Below, piece by piece: positions 17,409 to 24,810 of a DNA stretch of 40,121 bases. The stretch spans positions 1 to 40,121 of the forward strand of contig JAUIIU010000022.1 of NCBI GenBank assembly GCA_030431695.1, read 5' to 3'. Numbering within the stretch: the first letter of the stretch is position 1; the number at the start of each line of letters is the position of its first letter. This DNA comes from Bacteroidia bacterium (lineage in GTDB: Bacteria; Bacteroidota; Bacteroidia; Flavobacteriales; Flavobacteriaceae). The notes beneath the pieces are model-generated. The model saw only the letters and a program-made list of their open reading frames with translations, was not told where the DNA came from and made no database searches. The translations under genes were made by a program, and so were the position numbers.

Positions 17409-18242
17409 ATGAAGATCCTGAGGGCCATTTTCAATTTTTACCTGGATAGTAGTATCCATGTGGCTTTGGCTGTGTGTTCCTTGCTTTACCTTACGGTTTT
17501 CGAATACGATCTTCCTCTCCAGTGGGAACTGCTTGGTTTTATTTTATTCGGAACCATTTCCGGTTATAATTTTGTGAAGTACGCCGGTGTTGCCAGGTTC
17601 CATCATCGGAGCCTGACGGATAAGTTGAGAGTGATACAGATATTTTCGTTGCTGTGTTTCGGCTCCATGGTCTTTTTCATCTTTCAGCTTCCAACCAGGT
17701 TGTACCTGCCAATCGGTTTGCTGGGCCTGCTTACCTTCCTTTACGCTGTTCCCGTATTGGGAAAGCGAACCTTGCGAATGCTGTCCGGGTTCAAGATATT
17801 CGCCGTCGCGTTAGTTTGGGCCGGTATTACCGTTATCCTTCCGTGGTATGCGGTATATGAAACATTTACCCATGACGTGTGGCTCACTTTTGTCCAGCGT
17901 TTCCTTATCGTGATCGTACTTACTATTCCTTTCGAGATACGGGATCTCCGTTTCGACGAGTCGGCCCTGGGAACGCTACCTCAAAAATTAGGGGTCAATA
18001 CTTCGAAATGGTTGGGTGTTGTGGTGATGTACGCCGGTTTCTCCATGGATCTCTTCAAAGATGAGTTCAGTTGTGCGCATTCGAGCGCCTTTGCCATAAC
18101 CTGTTTTCTTTGTGCCCTGGCCTTGTGGGGATCGAAGGAAATTCAGAAAAAGTATTATGCATCTTTTGTGGTGGAAGGGATACCCATCGTATGGGTTGGG
18201 TTGTTCTACCTGCTGAAGTATTACTTTGAGATTTCCTGCTGA
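17409..18242 (+). CDS. UbiA-superfamily-like integral membrane protein
   Basis: 277 residues with about eight hydrophobic segments. The arrangement resembles UbiA prenyltransferases: a first-loop motif GTISGYNFVKY (48-58) where UbiA has N-D-x-x-D, the central YAVPVLGKRTLRMLSGFKI (112-130), and a second-loop motif EIRDLRFDESALGTLPQKLG (176-195) matching the RD-x-x-x-D...TLP-x-x-LG pattern. The first aspartate-rich motif is degraded, so prenyl-diphosphate/Mg binding may be changed or lost. The exact substrate is unknown. The 3' end overlaps the convergent small anti-sigma gene by 22 bases. Confidence 0.72.
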   Translation: MKILRAIFNFYLDSSIHVALAVCSLLYLTVFEYDLPLQWELLGFILFGTISGYNFVKYAGVARFHHRSLTDKLRVIQIFSLLCFGSMVFFIFQLPTRLYLPIGLLGLLTFLYAVPVLGKRTLRMLSGFKIFAVALVWAGITVILPWYAVYETFTHDVWLTFVQRFLIVIVLTIPFEIRDLRFDESALGTLPQKLGVNTSKWLGVVVMYAGFSMDLFKDEFSCAHSSAFAITCFLCALALWGSKEIQKKYYASFVVEGIPIVWVGLFYLLKYYFEISC

Positions 18243-18469
18243 ATCACTTTGCGCATTTCCTGCTTCTTTTCATCCGGAATGCTCTTCAGGTCGGCTTTCT
18301 GAATGATCTCTGTCAACTTAGTGTTTTCAGCCGAATGTTGCCTGCACACTTTACACCACCACTGGTGCATCCGCATGAGGATACGTTCCGTCCGACTCGA
18401 TTCCCGGTACTGTGACTTGTCGCAGATATGCGCAGCGTCTCCGCACTTAAATAGTATTCTGAAGTTCAT
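18221..18469 (-). CDS. Small zinc-binding putative anti-sigma factor (ZAS-like)
   Basis: 82 residues from the ATG at 18469, whose first base is the last base of the sigma-factor stop codon (TAATG), so the two are translationally coupled. The protein has H-x3-C-x2-C (His35, Cys39, Cys42 in MHQWWCKVC) with Cys9 26 residues before the His and another Cys at 16. This is the spacing style of zinc anti-sigma (ZAS) domains. No membrane segment is present, so it would be a soluble, possibly redox-sensitive anti-sigma factor. The C-terminal half is a charged helix (DEKKQEMRKVIQQEI). A longer upstream frame inside the sigma gene is ignored. Confidence 0.72.
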   Translation of the reverse strand: MNFRILFKCGDAAHICDKSQYRESSRTERILMRMHQWWCKVCRQHSAENTKLTEIIQKADLKSIPDEKKQEMRKVIQQEISK

Positions 18470-19020
18470 TAAAACCAGTTTTCCTCCAGGCACATCGCCA
18501 TGGCGCGTCGCGCCCGGTGAATGATAACCCAAAGATTAGACGGAGTGATATTGAATTCATTACATATGGCTTCCGTGTCGAAATCGTCGATGGTCTTCAT
18601 TTTAAAGATCTTTGCCTGTCGCTCATCAAGGCTATCCATACAATTCAGGATCGCCAGGCCCAACTCTTCGTTCTCCATACGATCCTCAGCGGTCCTGTCG
18701 AAAGGATCTTTCACCTTTTCCTCCAGCCATTCCCCCTCTGCATCTTCGTCCGAATAGTTCACCCGTACCTCTGCTCTGCCTTTGTTGGAATTGATCTTCC
18801 TGTAATGATCGATGATCTTGCGTTTCAATATGGAGATCAACCAGGTTCGTTCCGAAGCATCTCCTTTGAAGTTGTCTTTGGAATTCAGACCCGCAAGGAA
18901 GGTTTCGGAAATAAGGTCTTGAGCGATCTCGTGATCATTTACACGTACAATGGTGTAATTATACAGGTAATCCGAGTACTTATCGACCCATTTTTCGGGA
19001 TGTAATAGGACATTTCCCAT
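18469..19020 (-). CDS. ECF-type RNA polymerase sigma factor
   Basis: 183 residues from ATG 19020. Sigma-2 region: DHEIAQDLISETFLAGL and TWLISILKRKIIDHYRK (about residues 30-75). An acidic linker of about 40 residues (SDEDAEGEWLEEKVKDPFD) follows, then sigma-4 with LDERQAKIFKMKTIDDFDTEAICNEF and the helix-turn-helix ITPSNLWVIIHRARRAM. A GTG 17 codons upstream would add residues that overlap the putative -7 box, so I reject it. The downstream coupled gene encodes the putative anti-sigma factor. The regulon cannot be read; an autoregulated promoter is plausible but no ECF consensus is obvious. Confidence 0.9.
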   Translation of the reverse strand: MGNVLLHPEKWVDKYSDYLYNYTIVRVNDHEIAQDLISETFLAGLNSKDNFKGDASERTWLISILKRKIIDHYRKINSNKGRAEVRVNYSDEDAEGEWLEEKVKDPFDRTAEDRMENEELGLAILNCMDSLDERQAKIFKMKTIDDFDTEAICNEFNITPSNLWVIIHRARRAMAMCLEENWF

Positions 19021-19041
19021 AGCAAATCCGTAAGGATACTT

Positions 19042-19049
19042 CAAAAATA
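19042..19049 (-). promoter_or_regulatory. Putative -7 box upstream of the ECF sigma gene
   Basis: Minus-strand TATTTTTG (TAnnTTTG) lies 21 bases before the preferred ATG at 19020. There is no clear -33 partner. Confidence 0.35.
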
Positions 19050-19169
19050 GGAAAGTTTGAGGAACATTCACATGCCATACTGTAGGTTTCAGGAATTCGC
19101 TCTATGAGCATTGTCATTTTATTATCCTGTTCCTTTCGTATCTTGCTCTCTTATTCAGAAAAGAAAATC

Positions 19170-20615
19170 ATGAAAAAAATTGTACTTATCGCCCTGATAT
19201 TTTTTGCAGGGATCAATTTATATTCCCAGGAAGAAGATCGGTTCTATGCTACCATGGCCCTGAACGATGCACGTGAATTATTGGCCGATAAGCCAGGGGA
19301 GATCGAGATACTTGCCGAACGCGGGAATGAGGCTGCTGTTCATATGTCCCATATTGCTGCTGAAGCTTTGCACGATCGTATACTTGTTCATGGGCCCGGT
19401 TATATTTTCAAACCGGATGCCGAAACTGCTGTCGGAGCATTGGATCGCAGGGTGGTCAGGGATCATTCGAGGATTGCCTTTACTATAACGGAAGACCCTG
19501 TTGTGATGCAGGTTTTGAATCTGATCGACGTACAGAACATCGAGGATCATATTCTTGAGCTTGAAAACTATGGAACACGCTATCATACTTTTGCCTCGGC
19601 TACTCAATCTGCTGTTGATCTGAAGGCTAAATGGGAGGCCATGGCTACCCTGTATGGAAGGACCGACGTTAGTGTTCGGCTGTACAACCACCTAAGTACG
19701 CAGATGCCTTCAGTGATCATGACCATCGATGGTGCTGAGTTTCCTGACGAATTCGTGATCGTGGGTGGGCACCTTGATTCCACCTCTAACCAGGGAAATA
19801 ATGATGCTCCCGGAGCCGATGATGACGCCTCGGGTATCGCTTCGATAACTGAAGCTGTGCGGGCCTTGTTCGAAGCAGGATTTGTTCCGAAGAGGTCTAT
19901 TGAGATCATGGCCTATGCTGCCGAAGAGATCGGCCTGGTGGGATCGGAAGAGATCGCGGCGGATTACAGCAGTAATAATGTGAATGTGACCGCCTATGTT
20001 CAGTTTGATATGACCAACTATAACGGATCGGGCCAGGATGTATATTTTATCACAGATTTTACCGATGGTACGCTCAACAGTTTCCTGATGCAACTGATGG
20101 ATCATTACAATGCGTCCGGAAGTCATACGTTTACCTATGGCACCTCCTTATGTAATTACGGCTGTTCGGATCACGCGAGCTGGCATAACGAAGGGTATAT
20201 GGCCGCATTTCCTTTCGAAGCAAGTTTTGGCCAACACAATCCGAATATCCACACAGCTAGCGATACCTATAGCTTTACGGGAACCGCGGAGCACGCTGTG
20301 AAATTCAGTAAACTTTGTTCAGAATTTCTTATCGAAACCGCCAAAAGCGACGGTCTGCTGGCTGTGGCCGAAGTTCCTGCCGAGGTATATAACATCTATG
20401 TTTCGGACAATACGCTTTACTACAGCTTCAACGATTTTGAAGCGGATATCAGTGCCGTGGTAGTTTACGATATTGTTGGTAACTCGGTGATGCGACTGGA
20501 GGATCCGGACAACGAAGGTTCCATAACCCTCGGACATCTGTCGGCTGGAATGTACATAGTGAATTTCACCACAGATTATTCCGAAGTAGTAAACAAGAAG
20601 ATCATTATCCGCTGA
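19170..20615 (+). CDS. Secreted M28 family zinc aminopeptidase with T9SS sorting domain
   Basis: 481 residues. The start chosen is ATG 19170, which begins a clean signal peptide (MKKIVLIALIFFAGINLYSQ); the 22 extra codons upstream are unlikely. An N-terminal region (21-150) may be a propeptide. The catalytic domain shows co-catalytic zinc ligands in GGHLDS (His201), ADDDASG (217-221), AAEEIGL (Glu252/253), QFDM (Asp280) and NIHTASDT (His361). Cys328 and Cys332 are spaced like the disulfide of the Vibrio proteolyticus leucine aminopeptidase. The last ~75 residues are a type-A T9SS sorting domain (LSAGMYIVNF, then KKIIIR). It probably releases N-terminal amino acids extracellularly. Confidence 0.92.
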   Translation: MKKIVLIALIFFAGINLYSQEEDRFYATMALNDARELLADKPGEIEILAERGNEAAVHMSHIAAEALHDRILVHGPGYIFKPDAETAVGALDRRVVRDHSRIAFTITEDPVVMQVLNLIDVQNIEDHILELENYGTRYHTFASATQSAVDLKAKWEAMATLYGRTDVSVRLYNHLSTQMPSVIMTIDGAEFPDEFVIVGGHLDSTSNQGNNDAPGADDDASGIASITEAVRALFEAGFVPKRSIEIMAYAAEEIGLVGSEEIAADYSSNNVNVTAYVQFDMTNYNGSGQDVYFITDFTDGTLNSFLMQLMDHYNASGSHTFTYGTSLCNYGCSDHASWHNEGYMAAFPFEASFGQHNPNIHTASDTYSFTGTAEHAVKFSKLCSEFLIETAKSDGLLAVAEVPAEVYNIYVSDNTLYYSFNDFEADISAVVVYDIVGNSVMRLEDPDNEGSITLGHLSAGMYIVNFTTDYSEVVNKKIIIR

Positions 20616-20627
20616 GGCGGACTGCGT

Positions 20628-22649
20628 CTAGTTCTCGAGTAATCCCGCCCGGCGAAGCAATGCGTCCGGGTCTGGTTCATGACCTCGAAATTTTACATAT
20701 AGTTCCATGGGATCCTGTGTCCCTCCGCGAGAGAGTATATTATCCCTGAAGCTATTTGCGACTTTCCTATTGAAAATACCTTCCTGTTTGAAGTATTCGA
20801 AAGTATCTGCATCTAGCACTTCTGCCCATTTATAGCTGTAGTAACCTGCCGAATATCCTCCCTGAAAGATATGGGAGAAGGAAGTGCTCATACAGGTTGA
20901 AGGGGTCTCCGGGTACAATCTCGTGTCTTCGAAAACCTCGCTCTCGAATTCTTTCACATTGGATATTTCTGAAGGGTCCGCCCCATGCCAAGCCATATCC
21001 AGCAATCCGAAACTAAGTTGCCGAAGTGTTTGCATCCCTTCGTGGAAATTGGAAGAATCCTTGATCTTTTTTACAAGTTCCATAGGGATCACTTCGGAGG
21101 TTTCGAAATGACGTGCGAATAGTTCGAGAGTTTCCTTTTCGTAGCACCAGTTTTCCAGCACCTGGCTGGGCAATTCAACAAAATCCCAGTACACATTGGT
21201 GCCGGATAGGCCAGAATAGGTCGTATTGGCGAGCATGCCGTGAAGGGCGTGCCCAAACTCATGAAACAGGGTGGTGACTTCGTTGAAGGTGAGCAATGAT
21301 GGCTTTGTAGCCGTGGGCTTGGTGAAGTTACATACTATGGAGATATGCGGACGCTCGTTAACCCCGTTTTTAATTTGCTGGGGCCGGAAGGAAGTCATCC
21401 AGGCCCCATTGCGTTTCCCCGGACGGGGATGGAAATCTGCGTAGAAAAGAGCCACTAATACACCTTCATCGTCCGTTACCTCGTAAGTCTTTACATCTGG
21501 GTGGTAAACATCCACCGATCTGGTAAGATCAAAATTGAGCCCGTAGAGTTTGTTCGCCACACTGAAAACACCATCGATCACTTTTTCAAGTTCGAAATAC
21601 GGTTTCAGTTTTTCGTCATCCAGATCGAAACGTTGCTGTTTGAGTTTTTCGGCATAGTATGCACCATCCCATTTTTCCAGTTCATCGATACCGTCGCTGG
21701 TTTTGGCGAAGTCGGCTAGTTCATCAAATTCCTTCTGTGCAGCCGGTTTGGCCTTTTCGAGCAGGTTCCTTAAGAAATCAGTTACTTTCTCAGGCGTTTC
21801 CGCCATCCGTTCCTCGAGCACGAAATGTGCATGAGAGCTGTAACCCAGCAACTGGGCTCTTTTGTGACGAAGGTTTGCGATTTTTAGGACATTGGCTTCA
21901 TTGTTATGGTCATTTTTCTGAAAACCCCTGGCACCAAAAGCCAGGGAAAGCTTTTTTCTCAGTTCCCGCCTCGATGAATATTTCATAAAGGGAATGTAGC
22001 TGGGATAATCCAGGGTGATCACCCATCCGTGCTTTCCGCGCTCTTCGGCAATCATGGCAGCCGCCTCCCTCACACCTTCCGGCAGGCCGTCAAGGTCATC
22101 TTCCGAAGGAATGTGCATTTCATAAGCGTTGGAATCGGCCAGGACATTCTCCCCGAATTTCAGGGTAAGTCGAGCCAGTTCGGCATCGATCTCGCGCAAT
22201 TTCTTTTTGTCGGTCTCATTGAGATTGGCCCCGTTACGAGCGAATCCTTTGTACTGTATCTCGAGTAATCTGTCTTCTTCCGGGTTAAGCGAAAGAGACT
22301 CACGAATGTCGTAAACCTGCTTCACCCTGCTGAACAGGGCCTCATTTAACAACAGGTCATTCCTGAAATTTGAAAGCATAGGGGATACCTCCTGTGCTAT
22401 CTTCTGGATCTCTTCGTTGGTTTCGGCTCCGTTAAGATTAAAGAATATACTACTGACCAGGTTGAGTTGTTCACCGGTTCGCTCGAGTGCTTCCACAGTG
22501 TTCTTGAAGTTGGGTTTCGCATCATTGTGTGCGATTGTATTGATCTCGGCCTTGGTTTCTTCGATCAGTTTCCGGAAGGCAGGTAAAAAATGCTCATTCT
22601 TGATTTCAGAAAAAGGGGCGGTAGGGAATTTCTTGAGTAAGGGGTTCAT
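20628..22649 (-). CDS. M3 family oligopeptidase / peptidyl-dipeptidase (Dcp-like)
   Basis: 673-residue thimet-type metallopeptidase. The zinc site HEFGH is at 463-467 in TTLFHEFGHALHGM and the third ligand Glu492 in WDFVELPSQ. The substrate-binding GYSAGYYSYKWAEVLDADTFEYF region is near the C-terminus. The N-terminus (MNPLLKKFPTAPFSEIKNEHF) is typical of cytoplasmic OpdA/Dcp proteins, with no signal peptide. It degrades short peptides. The start lies 18 bases from the left inverted repeat of the GIY-YIG element, and ten bases from the restored GIY-YIG stop. The convergent M28 gene ends only 12 bases away on the other side. Confidence 0.94.
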   Translation of the reverse strand: MNPLLKKFPTAPFSEIKNEHFLPAFRKLIEETKAEINTIAHNDAKPNFKNTVEALERTGEQLNLVSSIFFNLNGAETNEEIQKIAQEVSPMLSNFRNDLLLNEALFSRVKQVYDIRESLSLNPEEDRLLEIQYKGFARNGANLNETDKKKLREIDAELARLTLKFGENVLADSNAYEMHIPSEDDLDGLPEGVREAAAMIAEERGKHGWVITLDYPSYIPFMKYSSRRELRKKLSLAFGARGFQKNDHNNEANVLKIANLRHKRAQLLGYSSHAHFVLEERMAETPEKVTDFLRNLLEKAKPAAQKEFDELADFAKTSDGIDELEKWDGAYYAEKLKQQRFDLDDEKLKPYFELEKVIDGVFSVANKLYGLNFDLTRSVDVYHPDVKTYEVTDDEGVLVALFYADFHPRPGKRNGAWMTSFRPQQIKNGVNERPHISIVCNFTKPTATKPSLLTFNEVTTLFHEFGHALHGMLANTTYSGLSGTNVYWDFVELPSQVLENWCYEKETLELFARHFETSEVIPMELVKKIKDSSNFHEGMQTLRQLSFGLLDMAWHGADPSEISNVKEFESEVFEDTRLYPETPSTCMSTSFSHIFQGGYSAGYYSYKWAEVLDADTFEYFKQEGIFNRKVANSFRDNILSRGGTQDPMELYVKFRGHEPDPDALLRRAGLLEN

Positions 22650-22659
22650 TTATAAGTTT

Positions 22660-23005
22660 CTATATCTGGTCGAGCGCAGTCGAGACCTCTTCAGCAGTAG
22701 GTCTGAATTTTATGTGAGTCATAATTCGGCATTCCGCAAAGGTTTGTAACATTTTGGAATTTCCTTCAGACAAAGCTAGATTCTTCTTTGCACTCCACCG
22801 TTTAATTTTTTTCGAAATAGATTGCTTGTTCTACGTCATTGAATGTTTCATAGAAAATTATTTTCCATGGACGTCTATTGAAAGTAAAGCAATTCGGATT
22901 TAAACCATTTTGATGTTCAATCTGTGTGCGATCTAAATTATTAGTCATTCTTGAATAAAGTAGATCATCTGAGCACTGAAAAATATGGACGAAATAACTA
23001 TTCAT
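22660..23005 (-). pseudogene. Degenerate, frameshifted GIY-YIG nuclease family gene
   Basis: Read from ATG 23005 the frame gives 67 residues and stops at 22802. It resembles the small flavobacterial GIY-YIG proteins (YFVHIFQCSDD, MTNNLDR, EHQNGLNPN, RRPWKIIFYE, AIYFEK). A one- or two-base slip in the A7 run (22807-22813) restores a continuation to 22660 (KRWSAKKNLALSEGN ... EVSTALDQI). The catalytic core is also damaged: the usual second-motif glycine (family form YTGMT or YVGVT) is Arg in LYSRMT, and the second of the paired arginines in the following helix is missing (DRTQIEH). I therefore call a pseudogene, although a sequencing error in the A-run could explain the frameshift alone. Confidence 0.75.
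22668..22688 (+). repeat. Left inverted repeat of the GIY-YIG unit
   Basis: GGTC-G-AGCGCA-G-TCGAGACCT, itself weakly dyad-symmetric (GGTC/GACC ends, two TCGA cores). It pairs with the copy at 23019-23039 with two transitions. I recall similar GTCGAGCGCAGTCGAGA-type motifs recurring in flavobacterial genomes, which cannot be tested here. Confidence 0.7.
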
Positions 23006-23018
23006 CGTAAAGATATGC

Positions 23019-23039
23019 AGGTCTCGATTGCGCTTGACC
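23019..23039 (-). repeat. Right inverted repeat of the GIY-YIG unit
   Basis: Read on the minus strand it is GGTC-A-AGCGCA-A-TCGAGACCT, matching the left copy at 19 of 21 positions. It ends 27 bases from the purE stop codon. Confidence 0.7.
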
Positions 23040-23066
23040 CGACACGTAAATTATCTTAACTATCGT

Positions 23067-23552
23067 TTACTCCTTCAACTTCTTAGCGCCTTCTTCAACC
23101 TTAAGCTTCAGGCCTTCCTTGTAAGCCACGATTTTGTCCAGTACACATTTGTCTGCCGATCCCAGGATCTGGGCAGCCAGTATACCTGCATTCTTAGCGC
23201 CGTTCAAGGCTACAGTGGCAACAGGTACGCCACCGGGCATCTGAAGGATCGAAAGCACCGAATCCCAGCCGTCGATGGAGTTGCTGGACTTCACAGGTAC
23301 GCCTATCACAGGCAGAGGTGATAAAGACGCTACCATTCCCGGCAAATGCGCTGCACCACCGGCTCCCGCAATGATCACCGAGATCCCTCTTTCGTGGGCA
23401 TTCTTGCCATAATCGAAGAGTTTGTCCGGGGTGCGATGAGCGGAAACAATATCTACTTCAACTTCGATATCGAAACCCTTCAATACGTCAACAGCCTCCT
23501 GCATTACAGGTAGGTCGCTGGTACTTCCCATTATGATTCCTACTTTTCCCAT
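23067..23552 (-). CDS. purE: N5-carboxyaminoimidazole ribonucleotide mutase
   Basis: 161-residue class I PurE, which converts N5-CAIR (made by PurK) to CAIR in purine synthesis. The N-terminal GIIMGSTSDLPVMQEA (5-20) binds the phosphate and carries the SDLPxM motif. The SAHRTPDKL segment has the catalytic His, and GAGGAAHLPGMVAS the second substrate loop. It is six bases downstream of purK, so the pair forms one operon. The downstream GIY-YIG unit lies between purE and the M3 peptidase gene. Confidence 0.97.
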   Translation of the reverse strand: MGKVGIIMGSTSDLPVMQEAVDVLKGFDIEVEVDIVSAHRTPDKLFDYGKNAHERGISVIIAGAGGAAHLPGMVASLSPLPVIGVPVKSSNSIDGWDSVLSILQMPGGVPVATVALNGAKNAGILAAQILGSADKCVLDKIVAYKEGLKLKVEEGAKKLKE

Positions 23553-23558
23553 TTTGTA

Positions 23559-24716
23559 TTATTTACTGATCACTTTGATCGAATTCTTCACTTTTTCGGC
23601 TATTTCCCTGGCGGCTGCTATATCCTTGTTCACTATGGTCACATGTCCCATCTTCCTGAACGGCCTTGTTTGCTTCTTTCCATAGATATGAGGGGTAACC
23701 CCATCCATCGCCATGATCTTTTCAATATTCTCATAGACCACATCACCCGTATGTCCTTCGGCTCCCACCAAATTTACCATAATCCCTCCAACTTTACTGT
23801 CGGTCTTGCCTAGTGGTAGATCGAGTATGGCACGCAAATGCTGTTCGAACTGGTTGGTATAACTAGCTTCAATACTGTAGTGCCCACTGTTGTGTGGCCT
23901 TGGGGCAACTTCATTTACGAGGATAGTATCGCTTTCGGTCTGAAACATCTCAACGGCCAGTAATCCCACATGTTCAAAAGTCCTGGATACCTGCTCTGCG
24001 ACAGCGCGCGCTTTGGTCGTAACATCATCACCGATCCGGGCGGGACAGATCACGTATTCCACCTGGTTGGCTTCCGGGTGGAACTCCATTTCCACTACGG
24101 GGTAGGTAACTACATCACCCGAAGGATTCCTGGCAACGATCACTGCCAGTTCATTTTTAAAGGGTACCAGGGTTTCCGCGATGCACTGTCCGTCGCTCAA
24201 TCCCACCATGTCCTCTACATTTCGGACGATGCTTACCCCTCTTCCGTCATAGCCTCCCGTACAGCTTTTCCAAACAAACGGAAGTCTTACTCTTTCTTCT
24301 GAAATCGCCGACCTCAATTCACCGAGTGAATCAAATAAACTGAATGGAGCTGTAGGAATATCGTGGCTTGCATAGAATTGTTTCTGAATACCCTTATCCT
24401 GGATGTTTCGTAGTGTTCCCGGAGAAGGATAAACGGTCTTGCCTTCCTTCTCGAGCTTCTCCAGAGCCTCGACATTCACACCTTCGATCTCAAATGTCAG
24501 AACGTCCACACCCTTTCCGAAGGAATAAACGGTATCAAAATCCATAAGTTCTCCCTGCACGAACGTATCACAGGCGATCCGGCAGGGTGCTTCAGCACTA
24601 GGGTCCAGCACCTTGGTCTTGATGTCGTATTTGCGAGTTTCGTAAAGCAGCATTTTCCCTAGCTGTCCGCCGCCTAAAATTCCAAGTGTAAAGTTGGAAG
24701 AGAAATAATTCGCCAT
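23559..24716 (-). CDS. purK: 5-(carboxyamino)imidazole ribonucleotide synthase
   Basis: 385 residues from ATG 24716; the TTG nine codons upstream is not needed because the family begins with LGILGGGQLGKML (about 11-23). It is an ATP-grasp enzyme that carboxylates AIR with bicarbonate to N5-CAIR. The ATP-grasp part includes FVWKSCTGGYDGRG and the metal-binding stretch EVAPRPHNSGHYSIEA, both diagnostic of PurK. The presence of purK fits a class I (mutase-type) PurE next door. The gene is divergent from adk with only 94 bases between the start codons. Confidence 0.97.
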   Translation of the reverse strand: MANYFSSNFTLGILGGGQLGKMLLYETRKYDIKTKVLDPSAEAPCRIACDTFVQGELMDFDTVYSFGKGVDVLTFEIEGVNVEALEKLEKEGKTVYPSPGTLRNIQDKGIQKQFYASHDIPTAPFSLFDSLGELRSAISEERVRLPFVWKSCTGGYDGRGVSIVRNVEDMVGLSDGQCIAETLVPFKNELAVIVARNPSGDVVTYPVVEMEFHPEANQVEYVICPARIGDDVTTKARAVAEQVSRTFEHVGLLAVEMFQTESDTILVNEVAPRPHNSGHYSIEASYTNQFEQHLRAILDLPLGKTDSKVGGIMVNLVGAEGHTGDVVYENIEKIMAMDGVTPHIYGKKQTRPFRKMGHVTIVNKDIAAAREIAEKVKNSIKVISK

Positions 24717-24747
24717 GCCGCAAAGGTACAATCTTCTTTGCAATTCT

Positions 24748-24755
24748 TATCTTTG
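24748..24755 (+). promoter_or_regulatory. Putative -7 promoter box for adk
   Basis: TATCTTTG (TAnnTTTG) lies 55 bases before the adk ATG in the gap shared with purK. There is no clear TTG at the usual upstream distance. Confidence 0.4.
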
Positions 24756-24810
24756 CCACCTCGTTATGTGGCGATTTTTAAAATCATTATTCAGAAGTAA
24801 AAAAAAGCAA

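Larger units (their letters stand above)
22668..23039. mobile_element. Putative GIY-YIG-bearing element bounded by 21-bp inverted repeats
   Basis: The left end 22668-22688 (first 20 bases GGTCGAGCGCAGTCGAGACC) and the right end 23019-23039 are inverted copies, identical at 19 of 21 positions; both differences are G/A transitions. They enclose the degenerate GIY-YIG gene within a 372-bp unit placed between purE and the M3 peptidase gene. The right repeat starts 14 bases before the gene's ATG and the left repeat codes for its final residues in the restored frame. I see no target-site duplication and no known transposase, so mobility is inferred from the architecture only. Confidence 0.55.

Noticed and set aside
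22650-23066. Complete insertion sequence at the GIY-YIG locus
   Set aside because: No transposase frame and no target duplication were found, so it is reported only as a repeat-bounded unit.
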